Shown here: positions 25,330-34,300 of the stretch, in pieces
Layout of the letters: every line of letters starts with the position of its first letter
Numbering within the stretch: position 1 is the first letter of the stretch
Assembly (NCBI RefSeq): GCF_003952365.1
Contig: NZ_CP034443.1
Coordinates: 861,001 to 925,000, forward strand
Source: Mesorhizobium sp. M9A.F.Ca.ET.002.03.1.2
Lineage (GTDB): Bacteria > Pseudomonadota > Alphaproteobacteria > Rhizobiales > Rhizobiaceae
Direction of reading: 5' to 3'
DNA length: 64,000 nucleotides
Position numbers and translations under genes: made by a program
The notes under the pieces: model-generated
Databases searched by the model: none
Told to the model about the DNA's origin: nothing
Seen by the model: only the letters and a program-made list of their open reading frames with translations

Positions 25330-25701
25330 CTATCGTTTGGGCGAGTCGAATTGCAGGGTGAAGACGTTGCCTGCAATCCCTTGGGCGAGCGCCGGCGAAA
25401 AGCTCAGCGGCAAGCAGTCTTCCAGGGCGGCGATCGCGGCATCGACAAAGGATTGCCGTGCCTTCGCGTCGCCGGTCACATTGATGGCAGTCGGCCTGGG
25501 CGGGCCGATCAGCGTGCCGTCGCGCTTGAAGCTGAAGCTTAACGTGACTGTGGAATTCCCGGCATCCGCCGGCGGAGTCCAGCACGCCTGGATCGCAGAC
25601 CCGACGTCGTCCATGGTGTTGAGCGTCGCGGCATTCGATTGACAGATGGCGCCTGCCAACATCGCGCCCGCGATCGCCGACAGCCCCGCAGCGCGTTTCA
25701 T
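25330..25701 (-). CDS. Periplasmic TonB/TolA C-terminal-like protein
   Basis: A 123-residue exported protein with a signal peptide ending near residue 25 (CQSNAA). The mature part has the features of a TonB/TolA C-terminal fold: a CW pair, the strand VTLSFSFKRDGTLIGPPRP, helix FVDAAIAALEDC, and a last strand VFTLQF. Such a domain alone suggests an envelope protein that copies only the contact domain. The ATG at 25701 places the signal peptide at the N-terminus. Function in this organism is unknown. Confidence 0.65.
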   Translation of the reverse strand: MKRAAGLSAIAGAMLAGAICQSNAATLNTMDDVGSAIQACWTPPADAGNSTVTLSFSFKRDGTLIGPPRPTAINVTGDAKARQSFVDAAIAALEDCLPLSFSPALAQGIAGNVFTLQFDSPKR

Positions 25702-26116
25702 TGCAGATCCTCGTCCTTCCGCCTTGCCCGCACAGCGATATGGTACGGACAATGGCGGCGATGACAATATGTTTTGCAAAGGCCGATGCCCAACGACAAC
25801 GCGAAGTCAGGCCGCGATTTCCCGGGCATAATGGCCCTTGAAGCAAAAAGGCCGGCACACGGCCGACCTTTCGTTCCACCTCGACACCCGCGCCAGTACA
25901 TCCGTGGTCGCCAGTTGGAGGTGAATTGCCGATCAGTAGATAGGGTTTTGGTTAACGAATCCTTAGCCGACGGGGAGCAGATCATCGACGCATCCTGCAA
26001 TCCGATGACTGCGGAAAGTCGTCTTCAAAAGCGGTACAGATTATTAATCGTTGCCGACCAATATGTTGGCGCGTGAAGCATATCCAAATAGATTTTGTCG
26101 TATCCTAGAGTTGATT
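25702..26116. other. Intergenic region with an orphan terminator
   Basis: No protein gene is visible in this gap of about 400 bases. It holds a strong hairpin at 25847-25871 that reads as a terminator on the minus strand, although no minus-strand gene precedes it. The right part is AT-rich. A small RNA on the minus strand is possible. Confidence 0.45.
25847..25871 (-). terminator. Orphan intrinsic terminator
   Basis: On the minus strand AAAGGTCGGC pairs with GCCGGCCTTT (one T-G pair) around CGTGT and runs on into TT. The nearest upstream gene on that strand is several kilobases away. Confidence 0.65.
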
Positions 26117-27001
26117 ATGGCCGTACTCGGCGCTCTCCCTTCCGATCTTCGCTGTCGACCAATTTGCGAAGCTGATTGGGAAGGAGTGGTCGACTGCCTG
26201 TGCAGGGGCTTTCCGGAGCGTAATCGGAATTACTGGATACAGGCGCTGACCCGTTTGTCGCAGCGGCCTGCCGTCGCCGAATCCCAACGATATGGCCTTG
26301 CCTTGGAGAAGGCTGACCGGATCGTCGGCGTTGTGCTGACCCTTTATAGCCGTTACCGGGGGCAGGACGGCGACGAAATCCGCTGCAACCTTTCAAGCTG
26401 GTCCGTCGACGCGGAATTCCGTCCCTATGCCGCGATGTTGGTTGCGAAGGTTCTCAGGCGAAGGGATGTGACCTACACGAACATTTCGCCGGCGCCCGCG
26501 ACATTGAAGGCCAACTGGGCGCTCGGCTTTCGCCCCTTCTCCACCGGACAATTTGCCTTCTTGCCGGCTTTGAATTCGGCGCCGCGGTCATCTCGCGTGC
26601 TCGAAGTTCGTCCCGATCTCGCGGAAATGGCGATGCTGTCCGACAGTGAGAGATACATCCTCTCGGAACACGCCGCGTTGGGCTGCCTGTCGTTGATTTG
26701 CATTTGCAACGGAGAGGCGTTTCCCTTGGTGTTGATGCCGCGCCGAACATTGCGCGGCCTTATCCCATGCTTCCAGATCGTCTATTGCCGCTCTCTCACG
26801 GATTTGGCCCGGTGCGCCGGCGCTCTGGGGCGCTTTCTCTTGCGACGCGGGATCCTGCTTTGTGTCGTCGACGCCAAGGAGCCGATAGCGGGTCTGTACG
26901 GGTGGTACCGTCCCAACAGGGGGCTGAAATACTTCAAGGGTCCCAGACCACCCTCGCCCGGGGATCTGACGTTCACCGAGCTTGTGCTATTCGGTCCTTG
27001 A
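26117..27001 (+). CDS. GNAT-like acyltransferase family protein
   Basis: A 294-residue protein resembling the duplicated GNAT-fold acyl-CoA acyltransferases that sit near polysaccharide genes in rhizobia. The N-terminal half starts with LRCRPICEADWEGVVDCL and contains VGVVLTLYS and a WSVDAEFRPYA segment; the second half has LRGLIPCFQIVYC and ends with GLKYFKGP and TFTELVLFG. The ATG at 26117 is taken because the protein then begins with the domain; the frame upstream adds 22 unconvincing residues. Substrate unknown, and no glycan genes lie nearby. Confidence 0.6.
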   Translation: MAVLGALPSDLRCRPICEADWEGVVDCLCRGFPERNRNYWIQALTRLSQRPAVAESQRYGLALEKADRIVGVVLTLYSRYRGQDGDEIRCNLSSWSVDAEFRPYAAMLVAKVLRRRDVTYTNISPAPATLKANWALGFRPFSTGQFAFLPALNSAPRSSRVLEVRPDLAEMAMLSDSERYILSEHAALGCLSLICICNGEAFPLVLMPRRTLRGLIPCFQIVYCRSLTDLARCAGALGRFLLRRGILLCVVDAKEPIAGLYGWYRPNRGLKYFKGPRPPSPGDLTFTELVLFGP

Positions 27002-27067
27002 ATGAAGGCGCAATATCAAGCGAACCCCCGCCTTGGGCGAGGGTTCCATTTTTGGAACTACGACCTG

Positions 27068-27256
27068 CTACTGAACGGGAGCGGCCTGAGCCGGCGGCGG
27101 GGTTGTGGGCGCCGGCGTCATCGTCGTTTCGCCTGGAGGCGGCGGCAGTTGGCTGGCGGTCGTCGCCTGTGTTCCTGCTGTTTCAGTTTGGCTACACGCC
27201 GCCAGGGCAGCAAGCGCCAGGCCGAACGCGGCGAATAAGGATAGTTTGCGGGTCAT
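27068..27256 (-). CDS. Small proline-rich lipoprotein
   Basis: A 62-residue predicted lipoprotein. The signal sequence runs to the lipobox LAAC at about Cys21, followed by a Thr/Ala/Pro-rich tail with PPPPGE and PAPTTPPPAQ. There is no folded domain. It probably sits in the envelope; the role is unknown. It is convergent with the acyltransferase gene. Confidence 0.7.
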   Translation of the reverse strand: MTRKLSLFAAFGLALAALAACSQTETAGTQATTASQLPPPPGETTMTPAPTTPPPAQAAPVQ

Positions 27257-27582
27257 ATACAGTCCCTTCCATGGACGCCACCCGCGCAGGCGTCATCATC
27301 GGGACCGGTGCCCGACAGGTCAACCGTCGCTTCTTCGTCGACACATCAAACATTCTTACGTCCAGTAAAAAGGCAGTCGGCCGGTCGAGGCTGTCGCTTG
27401 CAGTTGATTATGAGAATAGCTTGTCGGCGACACCAGCGGGTAGCTACGCAGCTAATTCGAGAATTTGCATTTGATTTCAAAATCGTCTCCGGCCATTGGC
27501 ATAATACTCCTCCTGAAAATGCCTAATCGCGGTCAGGTGGAACGAAGAGTTTGCGCACCGCGGAACGATCGGGACGAAGCGG
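27257..27582. other. Intergenic region, nothing recognised
   Basis: About 325 bases between two minus-strand genes, mildly AT-rich. I see no convincing gene, repeat or structured RNA. Confidence 0.4.
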
Positions 27583-28410
27583 TCAGACCCCGTCGAGGAT
27601 GATGATCGTCGGCCGGTCGGGCAGGGTCTTCAGCGAAACCGTCAGCGACCGGCCGGAGAGGAATTCCACCGCGAAATCGTCGCCCATCCTGCCTGTGAAT
27701 TCGCTGATCGGGGTCGAATGGCGATGCATCGGCAGGATCATCGAGGAATAGAGCCGCGCGGTGATTTCGGTCATCCGGTCGAGCGACAGCGTCATGCCGC
27801 CGTCGATGGGCACCATGAGGATGTCGAGCCGGCCGATGGCGCCGTAATGCGCGTCCTCCAGCCGGTGATGCAGATGGCCGAGATGGCCGATGCAGAGGCC
27901 CGCCACTTCGAAGATGAAGATGGAATTGCCGTCCTTGCCGAGATCGCCGCCATTGCGGATATCCGTCGGCACGTTGCGGATGTAGACGTCGTCGACGACA
28001 AGGGCGTGGCGCGCCGGACCGCCGTCCGGATTCCAGCCGCGCAGCACATATTCGATGCCGGGATCCGGAAGGTCCGAATAATGGGTGCTGTGGGCCTTGT
28101 TCATGGTCACCACGCGCGGCAGCGGGTCAGTGCCGTAGACGCCGGAAAAGTCGGTGGCGATCCTGACGCCGGCGGGCGTCTCGATGATGTAGGTCGAATG
28201 GCCGGCATAGGTGATGGTAACGTCGCCGTCGACGAGGGCCTCAGCCAGCAGAGGCGTCTGCGCTGTTGGCGCCGTGAAGCTGGCATAGGTGGCCGACGGC
28301 AGCGCTTCGGCGATCGCAACGCATCTCGACGGCGGCGGCTCGCCCTGGGCCGAAGCGGCGAGCGGCCAGAAAGCCAGGGTCAGCAGAACGGCGGCGGATA
28401 GGCGGAGCAT
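27583..28410 (-). CDS. Secreted MBL-fold (UlaG-like) metallohydrolase
   Basis: A 275-residue protein with a signal peptide ending near SAQG at residue 22. The beta-lactamase fold of the UlaG-like class is suggested by YAGHSTYIIETPAGVRIATDFSG (residues about 67-90), NKAHSTHYSDLPD near 110, the loop GHLGHLHHRLED near 185, and a late His in MHRHSTPI. The His/Asp pattern is near but not identical to the full HxHxDH signature. Substrate unknown. The ATG at 28410 gives the signal peptide a short basic start. Confidence 0.75.
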   Translation of the reverse strand: MLRLSAAVLLTLAFWPLAASAQGEPPPSRCVAIAEALPSATYASFTAPTAQTPLLAEALVDGDVTITYAGHSTYIIETPAGVRIATDFSGVYGTDPLPRVVTMNKAHSTHYSDLPDPGIEYVLRGWNPDGGPARHALVVDDVYIRNVPTDIRNGGDLGKDGNSIFIFEVAGLCIGHLGHLHHRLEDAHYGAIGRLDILMVPIDGGMTLSLDRMTEITARLYSSMILPMHRHSTPISEFTGRMGDDFAVEFLSGRSLTVSLKTLPDRPTIIILDGV

Positions 28411-28585
28411 GGCTGTCTCCCGTGGCGGCGCGCTCATGCCACGATAGCGCCGGCGATCATGATGGCCATCGCCGGGACGGTCACGTTTTCGCGAGCGCCG
28501 GAGCGGCTATCGTCTGGACCTTTTGTCCCGGCTTGCGCGATAAATACGCGCCATGACCCGGCCCCGCGATTGATATCGCCAGCGA

Positions 28586-29521
28586 TCAGGGCGTCGGACG
28601 GAAGACGCCGTTCTCGTCGCGCTTGAGCGGCGCGTTTTGCCGGGAAAGCGGCACACCGGGCGCTTCGGTGACCGAAACGCCCTCCGTCCAGTCGGCGGGT
28701 GCGATAGCGATGTAACGCGCATATCCGCCTGACCCGCCGAGCGGCTTGGCAAAGCCGATTGTGACCAACGCTCCGGCCTCTGGCACCTTGTCGAGATTTG
28801 CAACGCCTTCCGCCTGCGTGAAATCGTTATGAAGCAGCCAATGTTCGCCTTCGAGATTGGGCGTGGTGTCGGTGTCTAGCGGCTCATGACCGTGGAACAG
28901 AATCTTCCGCTCCAGATGCAGGAACTTCAGCGCGTCCAGACTGACGCCTGGAAACGGCTTCTGGTTGAAGCGGGCGGTGTCGGACCATTTCTTGTACCAA
29001 TCCGAACGCACGAAGACGACCGAACCCTCCGGTATGCGGCCGTGCTCCCTTTCCCACTCTTCGATGTCGGCGACCTGGAGGTGATAGCCTTCGTCGGTCC
29101 GGACCTTGCCGCTGATGTCGATCACGACGAGCGGCCGCACGGCATAGGTGGCCGGCAGGTCGCTGATCGTTGCGCCGAGCGGGTTCCAGTGGGAGGGCGG
29201 ATCGAGCTGCGTGCCATATTGATCCGTCGTCAGCTCGTAGGCGGTCGCGACGAACCCATGCTTGTCGTAGGTGAACTCTTCGCCGGCCTTGACGTAGCCC
29301 TCGATGTCCTGACCGGCGACAGTCGGTTTGAACTTGGCATTGGCGAAGCCCGGCCAAACAGGCTGCACCGGCTCGAAGGCATGGGTCAGATCGATGTACT
29401 TGGCCGATTTGAGCGTGTTCTCATAAACCGACCAAAGGGACGATTCCTGCGCCAAAGCGATCGACGGCACTGACCAGGCGGCTCCCAGCAAGGCGATACG
29501 TACGAATCTGGATACATTCAT
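28586..29521 (-). CDS. Secreted cyclase/kynurenine-formamidase-like hydrolase
   Basis: A 311-residue protein of the cyclase family (PF04199), with a signal peptide ending near residue 24 (IALAQ). The start of the fold is IDLTHAFEPVQPVWPGF. The family metal motif HxGTHxDxPxH appears as DQYGTQLDPPSH, so the first two His ligands are replaced by Asp/Gln while the last His is kept. A later GHEPLDTD segment could supply another His. This may be a subgroup with altered metal binding. The ATG at 29521 is used because it opens the signal peptide. Confidence 0.75.
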   Translation of the reverse strand: MNVSRFVRIALLGAAWSVPSIALAQESSLWSVYENTLKSAKYIDLTHAFEPVQPVWPGFANAKFKPTVAGQDIEGYVKAGEEFTYDKHGFVATAYELTTDQYGTQLDPPSHWNPLGATISDLPATYAVRPLVVIDISGKVRTDEGYHLQVADIEEWEREHGRIPEGSVVFVRSDWYKKWSDTARFNQKPFPGVSLDALKFLHLERKILFHGHEPLDTDTTPNLEGEHWLLHNDFTQAEGVANLDKVPEAGALVTIGFAKPLGGSGGYARYIAIAPADWTEGVSVTEAPGVPLSRQNAPLKRDENGVFRPTP

Positions 29522-29651
29522 CTGAAGTCTCCCCGAAATGCCGCGGAGTATCGCCAGTTTCCTGCGGGACGACAAGTAGATGCATCCCTCCCACGAGACT
29601 CTGGCTCGGGTCTAGATCGGCCTAAGGGAAGCACCGTTGGAGCGAAACGCC

Positions 29652-30512
29652 TCACGCCCCGGCCTGCGATTTCACATAGGCGATATAGCCGCGCACGTCG
29701 CTCGCCGGCTCGGCATAGGCCTTGCCGAGCTTCTTCTCCATGGCCGCCATGTACTCCTTCGCCCAATTGGGCAGCGCGTAGTCGATGACGGCCAGGAACT
29801 CGAGCGTCGCCGCCAGCCGGATGTCGGCGATCGACGGGTTCTTGCCGCCGATGAACGGCTTGCCGTTCCGGAAGAAGGAGTGAAAGACCTCCAGCGGCTC
29901 GGCGATTGCGGCCGCCGCGGCCTTCTGGGCTTCCGATTTCTTGTCGGGGTGAGCGTCGCTATGGCCGACCTCGCCGGCATATTGCGGAAAATTCAGCGCC
30001 GGATAGGTGGCGCGCGCCACATAGGGGTAGAGCGTGCCGATCAGGTAGAACATGGCGCTGTCGATCATCGCCCGTTTGGCCGGCGCCTTGGGATATAGTT
30101 TCTCCAGCCCGTGCTTGTTGGCGAGATACTGCATGATGGCGCAGCTCTCCCACAACACGCCTCTCGGCAAGCCCTTGTCCTCGATCATCGGCGTCAGATG
30201 GGCCGGGTTTCGCGCCATGTATTCGGGCGAGCGCGTGTGGCCCCATACGTCGGTCTCTGAATGGTCGAGCCCGGCCGCGCGGGCAAACACCCGGACGGTC
30301 ATGTTGTTGACGCTCGGCTTCAGCATGCTGAGCGTCAGGCCGGCTTTCTTCGCTGATTTCGCCTTGGCCTTGGCCGCGGGTTTTTTGGCCGAAACCTTGG
30401 CCGCCGGCATTGCGGCTTTCGCCGCTGGCTTGGCGGCAGCCTTGGCTGCCGGTTTCGCTGCCGGCTTGGCTGCCTTGGCCGCGGGTCTCTTCGTCGTCGC
30501 TGTCTTTGCCAT
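29652..30512 (-). CDS. Glutathione S-transferase with Lys/Ala/Pro-rich N-terminal tail
   Basis: A 286-residue protein made of two parts. Residues 1-57 are a low-complexity Lys/Ala/Pro tail with repeated PAAK and AAKP units, like the tails of histone-H1-like or AlgP-type proteins. Residues about 58-286 are a glutathione-transferase fold: a thioredoxin-like domain with LTPMIEDKG and WESCAIMQYLANKHG, then an all-helical domain with NPSIADIRLAATLEF. The tail is encoded in the same frame with GC-rich Ala/Lys codons. A DNA- or RNA-binding role for the tail is an inference. The VOC gene upstream may share its transcript. Confidence 0.8.
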   Translation of the reverse strand: MAKTATTKRPAAKAAKPAAKPAAKAAAKPAAKAAMPAAKVSAKKPAAKAKAKSAKKAGLTLSMLKPSVNNMTVRVFARAAGLDHSETDVWGHTRSPEYMARNPAHLTPMIEDKGLPRGVLWESCAIMQYLANKHGLEKLYPKAPAKRAMIDSAMFYLIGTLYPYVARATYPALNFPQYAGEVGHSDAHPDKKSEAQKAAAAAIAEPLEVFHSFFRNGKPFIGGKNPSIADIRLAATLEFLAVIDYALPNWAKEYMAAMEKKLGKAYAEPASDVRGYIAYVKSQAGA

Positions 30513-30539
30513 TGTGTTCCTCCCTTTGTTTGGCTGTCG

Positions 30540-31121
30540 TCAGTATGGATTCTTGGGCGCCCGATCGTCCGACAAGGTCGCGCGGGAGCGCTCGACAAGC
30601 GCCTGGATCGCGTCGGCAAGATGCACCTCGGCGATTGCATAGTCGCCGCGCGCAACGCGGACCTTGTGCGCCTGCATCAGCACGTCGGCATGGCTGAACC
30701 CCGCCGGCGGCTCGAAACGGTAGGAGGCGAGCTCGATCAGCAGGCCGAGCGGATCCTCGAAATAGATCGAATCCATGAAGCCGCGATCCTTGACGCCGCT
30801 GTGCTTGATGGCGCGCTCGTCGAGCCGGGCGACCGCCTGCAGGAAGGTGACGCGCGACACCGCAAACGCGATGTGGTGGACGCAGCCGATGTCGGTCGGC
30901 GTGCGCCGTTTCTCCGGCCTGCGGCTCTCATCGGTGAAGACGGTGATCAGCCTTCCGTCGCCCGGATCGAAATAGAGATGGCTTTCGCTGGCCTTGTCGA
31001 GATTGGGCTGCTCGAAGATGAAAGGCATGCCAAGCACGCCTTCCCAGAAATCGATGGAGGTCTGGCGCCCGGCGCCGACCAGCGTGATGTGATGGACGCC
31101 TTGCGATTGCAGTTTCTGCAT
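30540..31121 (-). CDS. VOC-family (glyoxalase/dioxygenase-like) protein
   Basis: A 193-residue protein of the vicinal-oxygen-chelate superfamily with two half-modules: VHHITLVGAGRQTSIDFW at the start, then VHHIAFAV and IYFEDPLGLLIELASY. The His residues in the two VHHI motifs and the Glu in IELASY fit the metal ligands of extradiol-dioxygenase or glyoxalase types. The substrate cannot be named. It lies 27 bases upstream of the GST gene on the same strand, so the two may form a small detoxification operon. Confidence 0.8.
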   Translation of the reverse strand: MQKLQSQGVHHITLVGAGRQTSIDFWEGVLGMPFIFEQPNLDKASESHLYFDPGDGRLITVFTDESRRPEKRRTPTDIGCVHHIAFAVSRVTFLQAVARLDERAIKHSGVKDRGFMDSIYFEDPLGLLIELASYRFEPPAGFSHADVLMQAHKVRVARGDYAIAEVHLADAIQALVERSRATLSDDRAPKNPY

Positions 31122-31358
31122 TGGTCCTCTCCTCCCAAGGATGCCTAGTCTCGCTGCTGGATGCGTTTCGGAGGCCAGGGTCGCGATTTGTCAGCGCCTC
31201 ACATGCCCCGGGCTTTCCCGGCCCCATGCTCCCCACCGGGTAAGTGCGGTCCAAGGCTTCTTGAACAGATGCTAATTCAATCGGCGATGTAGCGCCAGAA
31301 GCCATGAACCGCCGAACCCGGGATGCGTTCCCGATAGGACTTGGCTTCTGGAAAAGTG

Positions 31359-34300
31359 CTATTCGAAGCTCTCAGAATCGGCCCGCTCTTCTACCATTTC
31401 GCGCCGTCGCTCTGCATCTATCAACTCGCGAAGCCTAGCGTCAGCTGCGTCTACGGCCCTTTCAATCTCTTGATCATCAGCTGGATTAAGTGATCGCAGC
31501 AACGGTAGGCGCTCCTCTATAATGCTGGCACGCGAGCCGCTCCAAGAACTAGGCACAAGGCGAGGGACAACCTCACTCACAACGGCTTGCTTGTTGGGAG
31601 CAGAGCGCAACAATTCAACTACCGTCCGTGATATCGAAATAGCTCTGTTTTGATCGTCAGCCACATCAAATAGTTTGCATGTGGAAGCCGCATACGGGAA
31701 CCGGTCACTTGGAGAAATATTACACCATTCGATCAGATTTTCTAAAGGAACCATTGCCACAGCCGAATCCTGTTCTTCAGAAGAGGGATCCGCAACCATT
31801 TCGTAGGCGAGAGAATAGCTTCCTTCATCGTCAGGCCTATATACGGCGTTGAGCGCCATCGTTGGAAAGAATTCAAAGAACGGGCGAAGCAACTTAGCTC
31901 CATCAAAACTACTATATCGTTTTTTATTTCGCCTACTGACAACAATACTATCCAGTATATCGCCAACTTCGCTTTCAGAATTCGTGTGTGAGAGTACGAA
32001 TCGCAAAACTACATCAACGTCGTAATCCATTCCACCATTTTCACTATTTGCAAGATTCCAATCAGTAATACGAAGGAATTCCATACAAACGTGCAGCAGA
32101 TCGTTGCGGTAGTTTTCATCTTTTTCTGACGCGCAATGAATAACCATCGAAAGAAGGTCGAACGCAACAAAGCATCCATCCTTCTCCTGGTCGTTGATGG
32201 CTCTCACTAACTTCCCAACTTGCTCCGCAGAAAATGGATCCGTCGCCCGACCGCCTGCTAAATATCGAAATTGCCAGACCGGACTCTTTCCGTCGGCAAT
32301 GGCGCTCAGGAGTCGGTCAAAGGCGCGATCGTCCATCGACCCCTGAACCTGTAACTCGACGAACCAACGCGACCAAATTTCATCTTCGAGCGCAGTATCC
32401 AGAAAATCTCCGACGGCCTTCGGATCAGCCTCGTTCCAGCCGGCTATAATTCCACGAATTGATATTGTTGATATTTGATCGTTTTCGGAGTTTGCAATTT
32501 GTGCCCTAATCTGATTCATCAGTTTTAGCGGATCATCAATTGCCTTCCCTACACCACGTCCAAACGAGTAGGTTTTGTCGCTGGAATTTGATCTCAGAAG
32601 TTCCGGCACGGTAGCCTTCAGGACTACGTCGTCAGTTGCAGCCGCTTCGCCAAGCTTTTCGGCGTGGTCGCGTGCCTGTTGGTATATGGACGACGCCGAG
32701 TTGGAACTGCGGCCAACGCCGATTGAGTCGTCGACGAACGCACCTCGAGCAAGCACACGTGCCCGAATTTCGGATAAGAGATCCTTCGGTCGAAGGGCCC
32801 TTTCGAGTCTGCGAAGCTTGGCTAAAGAAGTCTTTCTCTGCTTCTCGCTGTCTCGGCGCAAAATTCGTTTGGTAGCCAGCCAACCCTCCGGCCAACTTTC
32901 AGTCATTGTTAGCTGATCCGCCAGTTCCATCAGCCGGTCCTGCAAGGGAACTATTCCCCACAAGCCCCTGAACGTCTCTCCAAGGACTGATCTGACACGT
33001 AAGGATGCTTCGTCACCTGAATGAAGTACATCGAGCGCTAGATCCAACCACGCCATAAACCAGGCAGTCGATTCACCCTCCGAAGTTGGCGACCACCCAT
33101 AGTCGCGATGGCGAGAGCCAAACTCGGGGCTATAGTGAAACATGAATTGAGAGGTCTTCAAGCCAGCGCTCAATATCTTAAATCCCAGCTGTCGTTTCTT
33201 TACCTCGCTACTATGCAGAAGCACTCTTGCAACCTTCAATCGTTCTTCAAGAGGAGCCTGCGTACCGGAGTAAAGGATATAAAAGAGCGAGACCAATGCA
33301 TCGGTCGCGGGATCGCGATTGTATCCTTGGGGTTCCACCACTGAAAACGCGACTAGGAGTTCTGCTGTTTTTTCAAAAAATTCGGAATCGTAGGCGATGG
33401 CGCGCACAAGCCTAATAATATCCGTGCGTTCAAAATTATCAGAGGAGACGAATTCGGGATCCGCTTGAGCGCGTTCTATGGATGCCAGCGCGCATTTAGG
33501 GCAAAGCGACGTAAAGTTGGCGAACATTTGACTTTGAAACTCATCGTTTGCCCGTATGTCTCCTAGTTGACCATTTTCAGAAAGAACGGCTCGGGCAATA
33601 TCCACTGCCTGACGGCAGTCGTGCAAATAGCCGAGCCGCTTGGAGAAGGATCGAGCAACCCTCGGAGTGGCCGCTACAAAAAGTGTCTGCACTAGCGCAG
33701 GCGTGTTCATGTTATCGAGTGCGCTGGTCGCTAGTTGGTTCGCAATGGCATGTGGCAACACCGCGCGCCATACACCCCGTTTTTGTAAAAGTCCCCTTCG
33801 GCTCAGTTCGGCCATATGCCTTATGAAAGTTGGGACAGAGCAATCTGCAATCGCCGCTAAAACAGCAACTTCTGAACCGGATGAATTGTCTTCTCCGTCA
33901 AACGAGAAGAGCAAACTTGCGACCTCTGCACTTCGCAACAGCCCGTCGTCCTCTGGCCTTTTCTGGTGAAACAGCCGCGCAAAAAGATCGTGATTTCTAA
34001 GCCTCGCGAAGTCGCCAGCGTTTTCCGCAGTTTCTGCCAAAGCGAATGCGACACGGGCATTCCCATCCGAGTACTCGGCTATGCGCTCAGCATCAGCTAC
34101 GGAGAGAATAGGATAGTGCCGTTTGAGCAACTGGAAAATAATGTCCTTTGACGACCCCTCTAACCTGAAAGCCGATGTTCTCTCTGGCACATCATCTCGA
34201 ATGTCGTATTCGATGGTAATCAACTTGAGTTTCCGACCACGCATGAGCGCTCTTTCCGTAAGTCGAGCGTGCTCGGCAGCGCTGCAATTGTCGACAACGA

